Assembly (NCBI GenBank): GCA_005790545.1
Contig: SXUL01000023.1
Coordinates: forward strand, 1-33,777
Source: Planctomycetia bacterium
GTDB taxonomy: Bacteria > Planctomycetota > GCA-002687715
DNA: 33,777 nt
Direction: 5' to 3'
In this document: piece after piece, positions 8,258 to 16,108 of the stretch
Position numbering within the stretch: the first letter of the stretch is position 1
How the letters are laid out: every line of letters begins with the position of its first letter
The notes under the pieces: model-generated
The model's input: the letters and a program-made list of their open reading frames with translations, nothing else
What the model was told of the DNA's origin: nothing
Databases searched by the model: none
Made by a program: the position numbers and the translations under genes

Positions 8258-9105
8258 CGTTCAACGGCCGTCGCCGCAAACATGACGAATCCGAGGCCCA
8301 CGTTGACCTTGAAGAAAGCCGTTTCAAGTCTGGAAAGGTCTCCTCCAGCGAGCAAGCGGTGCTCATGAATGAGCAAGACGGCAGCGAGAACCACGCCCAG
8401 AATGAACGCAATCCCGAAGCCTCCGGCCAGAATGGCCGCACCGAGCAGGAGAACCATCGCCGCATGGCTCCAGCGCGCAACCCTCAGCGCGCCTTGCACG
8501 CCGAGATGCGCCGGGATGCTGTGGAGTTTCTCGCTGCGGTCATGAGCCATGTCCGCCAGAGCGTAGAGGATGTCGAAGCCGGCAGTCCAGAACATGACCG
8601 CCATTCCGATGAAGACCACAGCGAGCGTCCCCTCATCGAACGCACCGCGCAACGCGAGGAAGGCTCCTACCGGAGCCAGACCAAGGCCTGCACCAAGGAC
8701 CCAGTGGCAAAGAAGTGTCCAGCGTTTGGTGAGTGAATAGCCCAGCACCACCAGCAGCGCGACCGGCGAGAGCCACCCGCAAGATGTGTTGATCCCGAAG
8801 GAACTCGCGACAAACCCCACGGAACATGCGCCAACCGCGAGCACCAAGAAGCCAGGGCTGATGCGTCCGGTGACACTGGCGCGCCCAGCCGTGCGCGGGT
8901 TGCTGGCATCCAGATGCCGATCCACGAGACGGTTGAAGCACATGGCCGCCGTGCGCGCGAGAACCATGCACGCCAAGACGAGCAACAGCGTGAGCAGCGA
9001 TGGACTGCTGGGCAATGCAAGCAACACTCCCGTGCCCGCCCATGGCAGAGCGAAGAGCGTATGAGAGAAACGCACGAGGTGCAGAAATTCGAGACCGCGA
9101 TTCAT
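8236..9105 (-). CDS. ubiA: UbiA-family prenyltransferase, MqnP-like
   Basis: A 289-residue integral membrane prenyltransferase with about eight to nine hydrophobic helices. The first Asp-rich motif is NRLVDRHLD (58-66) within AMCFNRLVDRHLDASNPRT, and the second is DILYALADMAHD (178-189); both bind Mg-diphosphate of the prenyl donor. FSHTLFALPWA near the start, LGYSLTKRWTLLCHWVLG and HSIPAHLG are the pattern of the UbiA subgroup that in futalosine-pathway bacteria acts as MqnP in menaquinone synthesis. Assignment to MqnP rather than UbiA proper is inferred. It follows the lipoprotein gene at 9112 by six bases and overlaps holA, in a four-gene minus-strand run. Confidence 0.9.
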   Translation of the reverse strand: MNRGLEFLHLVRFSHTLFALPWAGTGVLLALPSSPSLLTLLLVLACMVLARTAAMCFNRLVDRHLDASNPRTAGRASVTGRISPGFLVLAVGACSVGFVASSFGINTSCGWLSPVALLVVLGYSLTKRWTLLCHWVLGAGLGLAPVGAFLALRGAFDEGTLAVVFIGMAVMFWTAGFDILYALADMAHDRSEKLHSIPAHLGVQGALRVARWSHAAMVLLLGAAILAGGFGIAFILGVVLAAVLLIHEHRLLAGGDLSRLETAFFKVNVGLGFVMFAATAVERWMTWPA

Positions 9106-9111
9106 GCGTAC

Positions 9112-9867
9112 TCAACCGCCGCAGCTGGCTTTCACACGTGCAAGCAGCAGCAAGGCCTGCGCGGTGGTGTGCATCGGATGACTGCGCATAGCGACGCCTT
9201 CACCATCGTAGGCAAGCTCCCACTCCGTCGCATCCATGAAGGAACCTGCCTCAGTCTGCGCGCGCAGCACCGACTCAACATCCGCGGAGTTGAGCGAGCG
9301 ACCGAACGCCGCCAGCAACTGCAGTTGCTCGGCGCGGAGATCCGAGAACGTCGGCACAGCCTCTGCCTCTCGGTCAAGGCTCTTCAACAACACACCGATT
9401 CTTGCATTGACGACTGCGCCCGGGCGCCAGCCACGCTCCCGCGCCCAGTGCACCGCATACAACTGGTGGGTGAGCATGTAGCCATGGAGCTCCTCGGCGA
9501 GGAAGGACTCCAGTGCACGCGCTGCTTCGCCATCACGGCCTGCCGAGAGTGAAGCCAGCAGATGCTGATGCATGCGCGCGTGGCCGCGGGCCCCCTGATC
9601 GTTCTGCCACGAGACCGGGTTTCCTGTCACAAGATTGGTGAACGGGTCTGCAGAGCGCTTCCCCGCCCCGCGAACAACCCAGGCGTGGAGCTCAGGTGCA
9701 CTGAGCAGGCGCGCTATTTCCAGGCACGCATGCAGAGTGCCCGCATCCGGAGCCGCATCCTGTTGCAAGATCCATGCCATCCCGCGCGCGAGCGCGGAAT
9801 CGACAGGTTCCCGCTCACTGCCGCTGCAGGAGATGAGGATGAAGGCTGTGAGGATGAACGTGCGCAT
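9112..9867 (-). CDS. Predicted lipoprotein, helical repeat type, unknown function
   Basis: A 251-residue protein with a short signal peptide and lipobox LISC near residue 14 (MRTFILTAFILISCSGS). The rest is almost all alpha-helical. LARGMAWILQQDA near the start and AYDGEGVAMRSHPMHTTAQALLLLA near the end resemble repeat units of alpha/alpha-toroid proteins (prenyltransferase/squalene-cyclase fold), in which a Trp-rich helix pair is repeated. No catalytic Asp-rich motif of the cyclases is visible, so this is structural resemblance only. ATG at 9867 is used; the TTG just before it is less likely. It is first in the run with ubiA, holA and mutL. Confidence 0.76.
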   Translation of the reverse strand: MRTFILTAFILISCSGSEREPVDSALARGMAWILQQDAAPDAGTLHACLEIARLLSAPELHAWVVRGAGKRSADPFTNLVTGNPVSWQNDQGARGHARMHQHLLASLSAGRDGEAARALESFLAEELHGYMLTHQLYAVHWARERGWRPGAVVNARIGVLLKSLDREAEAVPTFSDLRAEQLQLLAAFGRSLNSADVESVLRAQTEAGSFMDATEWELAYDGEGVAMRSHPMHTTAQALLLLARVKASCGG

Positions 9868-9876
9868 CAATGAAAG

Positions 9877-9907
9877 CGCCCGGCGCTTCGCTGGAAGTCA
9901 CCGGGCG
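9877..9907 (-). terminator. Possible terminator hairpin after the 9933 gene
   Basis: CGCCCGG (9877-9883) pairs with CCGGGCG (9901-9907) across a 17-base loop, and short A/T runs flank both arms. On the minus strand the 3' arm is followed by CTTTC. It lies between the large lipoprotein gene (stop 9933) and the next gene's start at 9867, so it may separate the two transcripts. The T tract is short. Confidence 0.35.
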
Positions 9908-9932
9908 TTTCCTCAGGCGGCCGCAGCCGCGA

Positions 9933-12794
9933 TCACTGGTCGTAGTAGCTCTGGAGGAAGTCGCAGCCCGGCACCTGGGTGGTGCTGAGCAACGTGCCCC
10001 CGATGGCATAGCTGAACGATGCCACACGCCCGACCGACGGATAGCTGACCAGCACGATGCTCGGCACACCGCCACCCGCGGCCGGGTCGCAAGCCGCCTT
10101 GTTGTTCGTGATGCCGGCGGTGTTCACGTTGTACAGGCCGGAGTGGTTGTCCACAGTCACGTCCGAAGGCGGAGCAGTTCCGATGATCGGCAGTGTCGAG
10201 GCGCTGAGCGTCGTGGCCTTCACGTAGGTGCGCGTTCCGGGAGGACCCGGGAAGTTCGGCTGAGGGCCAAGGGTGAAATTGGTCAGGCAGAGTTGCTCGA
10301 CGGAGGTCCCTCCGGTGTTCGCGACGAACACGCCAGGCCCGTTGGTGGTGCCGATGTAAGAGAGCCAGTTCCATGAACCGCGCTTCGGCAGGCTGAAGCC
10401 TGTGCTGGTGCCCTTCACGAGACCGTTGGCGCCGTTCTCCGGAACGGATGGCGAGTCGGATTCGTAGCAGGTCACGTCGTTGCTGAAGGCGTTGAGGATG
10501 TAGGCCGTGTAGGCATTGGTGAGGCCCTGACCAAGCATGCGGCCTGTCACCGCGCACTCGGAAGGACCGATGGAGCCCGGTCCGCTCAAGGTGACACGCA
10601 CCTGTTGGGTTGCGGTGTCGATGATGGAGAAACTGTTGCCTGCGTAGTTGAGGACGACGACGTCTTCGTTCGCCGGCATCACCGAGATCGCGCGCGGACC
10701 AGCGCCGAGGCCCGTGATTGTGCCCGCGATGGTGTGGAACTGCGGCACCGCAGGATTCGCGAAGATGCGCTGCACAGTGCCCTGGTTCTCGTTGCTGACG
10801 TACAGGAAGTTCAGGTCCGGCGAGATGCCGAGGCCACCCGGCGCGCCGACACCGGTGATGGTGCTGATGAGCTGGAAGTTGTAGCCATTGAAGACCTTCA
10901 GCGACTGTGAGTCAGAGTCGATCACGTAGAGGAAGTTGCCCCACGGTTGCGCTGGCGACGGATAGGGCCCGGCCACGATGTTGAGCAAGCTTGAGGGCGT
11001 AGTTCCGAACTGCGAATCCGGCACACCCGGCGTGATGACCGATCCGCGTCCGGGATTGGTCATGTTGTTGTTGGCCTGCGCGGGCACTGTCTGCGTCAGC
11101 ACGAAGTGCCCGACTTCCATGTCCGTCGGCGTGCCGAGGATGCCCACATTGTTGAGCGGGTTGAGGCCCATCCCCATCATGCCGGTGGGTTGCGTCCCGT
11201 AGCACACGGGCACCGCTGTATTCGGCCCACCCGTGTTGGTGGTCGAATTCGCGGTGTTCAGCGTGGCGATGCCGTGCATGGTGTAACGGCCCACGAAGGT
11301 GGCATCAGGCGGCATGGGATTGCGCGCGAGCAAGGGGCCCGGCGCGAAGGCGAAGCGCAGCCAGAAATCCGAATTGGTTCCAGCTTGAGTGAGTTGGTTG
11401 CCTTGGCGATCCACAACACCAATGCCCTGCGCGGTGTAGCAGGTGGCTCCACCTGCCGGAACTGGCGGGAATGGTGGCACAGGGAATGCCGATGTGCCCG
11501 TGACGAGCACCACGTCCACCACCATGGACTTGGTGTCCGCGGTGTAGAGCGACGGGTTGTAGCCGGGCAGCGAACCAGGCAGCGGCACGAGTGCCGGACG
11601 CTGGAGCAACGTACCCGCGGGCAGAGCTGGATTCTGACTGGCGATGGGCAGCGCAGCGTTGCCGCTGGAGAAGTTCTGGTACTGCCCCGCGCCGGCGTTG
11701 GTGATCGAGATCAGGTTCGTGGTGTCCACGAACCGGATGCGGACCTGCGTCGGATTGAGATAGGGATCCGGCATGTATGCGACGAACCCGAGGCTTGCGG
11801 GCAAGGGTTGCACCGCCAGACTCACCGGGTCGACGGGCCGCACGATGTTCACGTACAGGTTGCCCATATTCGCGCCGAAGGTCGGAATCGGCGGAATGGT
11901 CGGGGGACCATTGGGGAAGTTCGGGTCGTTGCAGTCGATTTGGAGCTGCAAAGTGCGTGCCCGCGAGATGAACGGATCCAACGTGGTGACGTTGCCAGGG
12001 CCCACGAGGGAAACGAAGTCCACCGCAGCCGCAAAGTTGAGCACGATTTCCGAGTTCAACGGCGCCGCAGCTTCACCAATCACGGGAACGCTGGCGTTGC
12101 CACCCTGCATCACGAGCGGGTTGGCCGTAGCGCCAATGCTGAAGGGGATCTGCGGGAGCCAAGTATTGACGCACTGAGCACTGCCGGTGCCGGTGCAGAA
12201 GGGACCGTTCTGGAAGGTGCGCAGCGTGCTGTTCACCGTCAGGACGTAATCACCCAGCGGCAGAAACTCTGCCGTGCCGAGATTGGCGTCTGCGTTGTAA
12301 TAAAGGCGGAGCGTGGCAGGTGCCACACCGGCTGATGGGAACGCGTTGCTGGCGTCAATCGCTCCGACGGAATCGAGCGAGAGTGGCACAGGCGTGGAAA
12401 TCGGAACGCCTCCAGCCTGCGTGACGTTGTAGAGCACGATGCCTGCAATGCCGCCGGGCCCGGCAAGAATCGTGTTCGCATCGAGGAGCGTGTTGAAGGA
12501 GATCTGGATGAAATCCTGACCGCCTGTCACGCCCTGCGCGAACACCGAGGCTCCCACAGTGACTGCGCCACCGGGAGGAACCGGAACGCCGTTCGCTGGC
12601 AGCGCGCTGAATGCGGACAGCGCGGACGTGCCGCCTGTGCGCGCGCCAAAGAACACTGTGTTGCTCATGGAGAGGAACGACGGAAGGCTCGGACCTGAGC
12701 TCTCACCACCGCCACCACACCCGGGCAATGTCATGCTGCCCACAACCACCATGCCGACCAAGAACCACGTGGCGGCCTTCACCTTGCTGCGCAT
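9933..12794 (-). CDS. Large surface lipoprotein with Ig-like region and YVTN-type beta-propeller
   Basis: At 953 residues this is the largest gene here. The signal peptide ends in the lipobox LPGC (Cys26) followed by GGGG, a flexible tether. Residues about 40-600 are beta-rich, low in Lys, rich in Pro, Gly, Asn and Thr; SEIVLNFAAAVDF (about 248-260) looks like the start of a bacterial Ig-like (SbsA/Big_5) domain. Residues about 610-760 contain blades such as FLYVIDSDSQSLKVF, FLYVSNENQGTVQRI and VVVLNYAGNSFSIID, the YVTN-type propeller pattern. Scattered cysteines suggest disulfides outside the cytoplasm. The ATG at 12794 has AGGAG well placed before it; an upstream open frame of 150 codons is discarded. 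Function (adhesion, sensing or cell-surface structure) is unknown. Confidence 0.87.
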   Translation of the reverse strand: MRSKVKAATWFLVGMVVVGSMTLPGCGGGGESSGPSLPSFLSMSNTVFFGARTGGTSALSAFSALPANGVPVPPGGAVTVGASVFAQGVTGGQDFIQISFNTLLDANTILAGPGGIAGIVLYNVTQAGGVPISTPVPLSLDSVGAIDASNAFPSAGVAPATLRLYYNADANLGTAEFLPLGDYVLTVNSTLRTFQNGPFCTGTGSAQCVNTWLPQIPFSIGATANPLVMQGGNASVPVIGEAAAPLNSEIVLNFAAAVDFVSLVGPGNVTTLDPFISRARTLQLQIDCNDPNFPNGPPTIPPIPTFGANMGNLYVNIVRPVDPVSLAVQPLPASLGFVAYMPDPYLNPTQVRIRFVDTTNLISITNAGAGQYQNFSSGNAALPIASQNPALPAGTLLQRPALVPLPGSLPGYNPSLYTADTKSMVVDVVLVTGTSAFPVPPFPPVPAGGATCYTAQGIGVVDRQGNQLTQAGTNSDFWLRFAFAPGPLLARNPMPPDATFVGRYTMHGIATLNTANSTTNTGGPNTAVPVCYGTQPTGMMGMGLNPLNNVGILGTPTDMEVGHFVLTQTVPAQANNNMTNPGRGSVITPGVPDSQFGTTPSSLLNIVAGPYPSPAQPWGNFLYVIDSDSQSLKVFNGYNFQLISTITGVGAPGGLGISPDLNFLYVSNENQGTVQRIFANPAVPQFHTIAGTITGLGAGPRAISVMPANEDVVVLNYAGNSFSIIDTATQQVRVTLSGPGSIGPSECAVTGRMLGQGLTNAYTAYILNAFSNDVTCYESDSPSVPENGANGLVKGTSTGFSLPKRGSWNWLSYIGTTNGPGVFVANTGGTSVEQLCLTNFTLGPQPNFPGPPGTRTYVKATTLSASTLPIIGTAPPSDVTVDNHSGLYNVNTAGITNNKAACDPAAGGGVPSIVLVSYPSVGRVASFSYAIGGTLLSTTQVPGCDFLQSYYDQ

Positions 12795-12878
12795 CAGCTT
12801 CTCCTGGAAGTTTGAACGACACCGGCAGGGATCGCCGGGGCAGGGCCCTGTTCCAGCAAGGCCCCGTTGGGATGGGAG

Positions 12879-12907
12879 GTTATACGCAAGAGCCATGCCG
12901 CCGTCCA
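12879..12907 (-). promoter_or_regulatory. Candidate promoter for the large lipoprotein gene
   Basis: On the minus strand TATAAC (12884-12879) lies 17 bases after TGGACG (12907-12902). A small perfect inverted repeat, CCAGA-N3-TCTGG (12905-12917), overlaps the -35 box and could be an operator. The leader would be about 78 bases. The remaining part of the 206-base gap 12795-13000 holds only short GC-rich hairpins. Confidence 0.35.
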
Positions 12908-13000
12908 GAACCTCTGGAACCTGCGGTTTTCCACGCTTTCGGCGACGTTCGTGGGCGCCTGAGATGCAATCCCGACCCAGCAGCGTGCGCTTTCGAACGT

Positions 13001-13825
13001 TCAGTCCAAGGCCAGCATCACGTCGTAGAGGGCGTGGGTCCAGACCGCGACGGTGAACCCCCTGGTCACGAAAATGGTCCCCAGGATGAGGCCGGCAACG
13101 ATCCGGAAGGCGACGAGCCGCGGCTCCATGGGGTCGCCGAGCGGCCCCACGTGATGAAACAGGGCGAACAGCGCGGCCCCGAATACCACGGGTGCTCCCA
13201 GGGCAAACCATGGAGGGAACTTCCCGAAGCGGGTCAGCAGCCAAGAGAGCCCTCCGACGATCATGAGCCGGAAGAGCAGTTCCTCATAGAGTCCAGCCCC
13301 GACCCCGAAGGCCACCTCAAGGATCGCCCCCCCACCCGAGGCCGTGGCGAGGAGCGGCATGCCACGCATGAACAGCAGTGTGATCGGCCCTAGGACAAAG
13401 GCCCAAGCGAACGACTCGAGGATCATCGCCGGGGCGAGCCACGGCACATGCGGCCGCTTCTCTCGCCAAATCGCAGCCGCGATGAATCCGAGAAGCAGGA
13501 GCGTGTTGACGACGAGCGGAAGGTGCTGATGCACCGACAACATCCACTCCTTCAAACGCACATCCGCGGCATTGCGGATCTCTCCTCTGGTCAACAGCAA
13601 GAGGCACAGTTCATAGAGAGCGAACAGCGGCGCGGTGAGCAATACTGCGACATCCCAACGGCGGGAGTCGTCCAGGTACTGCGTCAACCAGCGCGCGAAG
13701 GCCGTCTTCCCCTTCGCGGCGCGTGGACGCGGGCGCGCACGAGCCGCGTTCGACGACGCCGCAGCACGAGAGCCTGCGGGCTTCTCGGGTGCGCGCGAAC
13801 GAGGACGAGCCGGCTTCTCAGGCAC
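13001..13825 (-). CDS. CPBP-family intramembrane glutamic protease
   Basis: The 274-residue protein starts with a 45-residue basic Ala/Pro/Arg tail, then about seven to eight membrane helices. The three CPBP (Rce1-like) motifs are present: EELLFR (181-186), FHH (223-225) and HALYD (264-268), supplying the catalytic Glu and His residues within the membrane. Members cleave prenylated proteins in eukaryotes and act in bacteriocin immunity or envelope signalling in bacteria; the substrate here cannot be told. The start is GTG at 13825; no other start lies before the first helix. It is divergent from ruvB, with 61 bases between the starts. Confidence 0.88.
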   Translation of the reverse strand: MPEKPARPRSRAPEKPAGSRAAASSNAARARPRPRAAKGKTAFARWLTQYLDDSRRWDVAVLLTAPLFALYELCLLLLTRGEIRNAADVRLKEWMLSVHQHLPLVVNTLLLLGFIAAAIWREKRPHVPWLAPAMILESFAWAFVLGPITLLFMRGMPLLATASGGGAILEVAFGVGAGLYEELLFRLMIVGGLSWLLTRFGKFPPWFALGAPVVFGAALFALFHHVGPLGDPMEPRLVAFRIVAGLILGTIFVTRGFTVAVWTHALYDVMLALD

Positions 13826-13851
13826 GCGCGGAGATTACTTCCCGCATGGGC

Positions 13852-13864
13852 AGGAGGAAACGTG
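13852..13864 (+). promoter_or_regulatory. Strong Shine-Dalgarno plus GTG out of frame with ruvB
   Basis: AGGAGG at 13852-13857 is four bases ahead of GTG at 13862, the best ribosome-binding site in this region. That GTG is in a different frame from ruvB: its reading frame runs 90 codons to a TGA at 14129-14131 and gives an Arg-rich sequence unlike any protein. One extra base or two missing bases between here and about 13915 would put this start in the RuvB frame. Confidence 0.5.
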
Positions 13865-13886
13865 GCGGCTAGACTGCGCCGGGAGA

Positions 13887-14921
13887 TTGGCCATCGAGTT
13901 TCGCCCGGCTCTGACCCGCGAACATGTCGCGGAGTCACCCCCACATCTCGCACCGGATCCCGCACTGCGCCCGCAGCGCTTTTCAGAGTTCACGGGCCAG
14001 CCGGCCCTCGTCTGCAATCTCACCACCGCCGTGACCGCGGCGCGGCAGCGCGCCGAACCACTCGACCACGTTCTGCTCTCCGGGCCGCCGGGCCTCGGCA
14101 CGACCACGCTCGCGCAGATCCTCGCGCATGAACTTGGCAGCGGCTTTCACGCCACGAGTGGTCCGGCCCTCGATCGCCCCGCAGACCTCGTCGGCCTGCT
14201 GACCAGCTTGCAACCGCGCGACGTGCTCTTCATCGACGAGATCCACCGCCTGCCGCGCGCTGTCGAGGAGTACCTCTATGGAGCGATGGAGGATTTCCGT
14301 TTGGTGATCCTGCTCGACAAGGGCGCCAACGCCCGCTCGGTGCCCCTCGATCTCGCACCGTTCACGCTCGTTGGAGCGACCACACGCGAAGGACTGCTCT
14401 CCGCTCCATTCAGGGCTCGTTTCGGCGTCCAGGAACGCCTCGATCTTTATGCGGCCGATGATCTGGCCGCCATCGCTGCCGAAGCGGCACGTCGCCTCGG
14501 CCTCGCGCTCGATGCCCCGGCCGCCGGCATGCTCGCGCAGCGCGCCCGTGGCACTCCACGCATGGTGCTCCGCCTCGTGAGACGCGTGCGCGACCATGTG
14601 CAGGTTGCAGGCGCGACGATTGCTGATGAGCGTCTCACTGCGGAGGCCCTCGAACGCCTCGGCCTGGACGAACGCGGCCTCATGCTGCAAGACCGGCGCA
14701 TCCTCGAGATTCTCGGACGTGCGGGGCTGACTGGCACCGGCCTGAAGGCTCTGGCCGTGGCTCTTGGCGAAGACGAGCGCACCATCGAGGATGTGCACGA
14801 GCCCTTTCTCATCCGCGAAGGCCTCATTGCGCGGACGCCTCGCGGCCGTGTGCTCACAGCCCTCGGGGCTTCCATCACAGGCCTCACTCTCGACGAAGGC
14901 ACATTGCCGCTGGAGGCCTGA
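13887..14921 (+). CDS. ruvB: Holliday junction branch-migration helicase RuvB, Walker A lysine missing
   Basis: RuvB is the hexameric AAA+ motor that drives branch migration with RuvA. The family pattern is clear: LRPQRFSEFTGQ at the N-terminal side, LFIDEIHRL (Walker B), GATTREGLLSAPFRARFG (sensor 1 and arginine-finger region), and the C-terminal winged helix with EPFLIREGLIARTPRGR. The P-loop reads GPPGLGTTTLA: residue 72, invariably Lys in functional ATPases, is Thr (ACG at 14100-14102). The only in-frame start near the right place is TTG at 13887, giving 344 residues, a normal RuvB length, but it has no properly spaced Shine-Dalgarno. RuvA and RuvC are not in the window. It is first in a run with the SpoIID-type gene (five-base gap) and tgt. 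Confidence 0.9.
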   Translation: MAIEFRPALTREHVAESPPHLAPDPALRPQRFSEFTGQPALVCNLTTAVTAARQRAEPLDHVLLSGPPGLGTTTLAQILAHELGSGFHATSGPALDRPADLVGLLTSLQPRDVLFIDEIHRLPRAVEEYLYGAMEDFRLVILLDKGANARSVPLDLAPFTLVGATTREGLLSAPFRARFGVQERLDLYAADDLAAIAAEAARRLGLALDAPAAGMLAQRARGTPRMVLRLVRRVRDHVQVAGATIADERLTAEALERLGLDERGLMLQDRRILEILGRAGLTGTGLKALAVALGEDERTIEDVHEPFLIREGLIARTPRGRVLTALGASITGLTLDEGTLPLEA

Positions 14922-14926
14922 CACTG

Positions 14927-16108
14927 GTGCGGGCGCGGCGCGGAAAGAGCTCGAAGCCTGTCCTGATCGTGGTGCTGCTCTGCATCGCAGCGCTTGCGGC
15001 ACTCCTCTACTCGCCCCCGGGCCGGGCACCGATCGCCAGCGCAGCCGCGCTCGATCTGTTTCCCGCCGAGCCGGAAATCCGCGTGCTCTTGCGCGTGCTG
15101 AAGACGGGCGAGAGCTTGCGCATCGGATCGAAACCACTCGCGGTGAGTGCTGCAGGTTCGCAGGGCACCCTGGCGCCGGAGAGCCTGCTGGAGTGGAACG
15201 GGCAGCAACTCGTCATGGGCACGGCTGCGTTGCGGCTGCCCGCACGCATTGCTCCTGAAGCTGGTACGCGTCTTGAACTCGGCGATGGCCGCTGGCCGGG
15301 CGAACTCGAAGTGCTGCAGGATGGTGCGGTGCTGCGGCTCATTCTGCGGGTGCCCTTCGAGGAATACCTCGCGGGCGTTGTGCAGGCCGAAATGGGACCG
15401 ACCTTCGCCGACGCCGCGCTCGAAGCCCAGGCCATCGCCTGCCGCTCCTATGCAGCCAACCAGATCGCAACCCAGAAGAGCCGCGCTTGGGATGTGGACA
15501 CCACGCAGCTCACGCAGGTGCTCCGTGGCGATCGGCAGCCGGGACGCAAGGTGCGCCGCGCGGTGGAACTCACCCGCGGACTGGTGCTCACGTGGAACGG
15601 CCGGCTGCTCGAGGGTGTGTTCTCGGCGGTGTGCGGAGGCAGGACACGTTCATCGGGTGAAGCCTTCGGAGGCACGACGGTTCCACCGCTCAGTGGCCGC
15701 GAGTGCGGACATTGTCGCGCAGCTCCGTTTCATGAATGGAGCGCGAGCCGAGACCGGACCGAGGTCGCGACAGCACTCGGTTGCGGCGAAATCCTCGGCC
15801 TCGGTGCCATGACCTTCACCCAGACAGAACGCCTCGCCAGTGTGGTGGTGCACTGCCAGAGCGGTCCGGTGGATGTCTCCGGATCGCGCATGAAGCGCGC
15901 GCTCGGAACGGCCGCGCGGAGCACGTGGATCACCCTGCTCGAAATGGACGGCACGCTCATCCGTGCCAACGGTCGTGGCCATGGACATGGCGTCGGCCTC
16001 TGTCAGCACGGAGCAGGACACCTCGCGTCCCGGAGTGGCTGGTCCGCCGCGGACATTCTCGCGTACTACTATCCGACGGCAGAGCTCGCGCGCCTCTACA
16101 CCCCATGA
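14927..16108 (+). CDS. SpoIID/LytB-domain protein (peptidoglycan glycan-strand enzyme)
   Basis: A 393-residue protein with one N-terminal membrane helix (about 11-29) and a periplasmic SpoIID/LytB domain. PFEEYLAGVVQAEMGPTF and LEAQAIACRSYA (about 142-176) carry the catalytic-Glu region of this lytic-transglycosylase family, and GRGHGHGVGLCQHGAGHLA near the C-terminus is its hallmark. In Bacillus SpoIID cleaves stem-peptide-free glycans during engulfment; related proteins in non-sporulating bacteria remodel septal wall. Two extra cysteine pairs (CGG, CGHC) are unusual. The GTG at 14927 follows the ruvB stop by five bases. The stop overlaps the tgt start (ATGA), so the two are translationally coupled. 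Confidence 0.9.
   Translation: MRARRGKSSKPVLIVVLLCIAALAALLYSPPGRAPIASAAALDLFPAEPEIRVLLRVLKTGESLRIGSKPLAVSAAGSQGTLAPESLLEWNGQQLVMGTAALRLPARIAPEAGTRLELGDGRWPGELEVLQDGAVLRLILRVPFEEYLAGVVQAEMGPTFADAALEAQAIACRSYAANQIATQKSRAWDVDTTQLTQVLRGDRQPGRKVRRAVELTRGLVLTWNGRLLEGVFSAVCGGRTRSSGEAFGGTTVPPLSGRECGHCRAAPFHEWSASRDRTEVATALGCGEILGLGAMTFTQTERLASVVVHCQSGPVDVSGSRMKRALGTAARSTWITLLEMDGTLIRANGRGHGHGVGLCQHGAGHLASRSGWSAADILAYYYPTAELARLYTP

Noticed and set aside
13862-14131. Separate 90-codon gene from the strong GTG start before ruvB
   Set aside because: The product is Arg-rich with no domain features and lies fully inside ruvB in another frame; kept only as evidence for a start-site anomaly.
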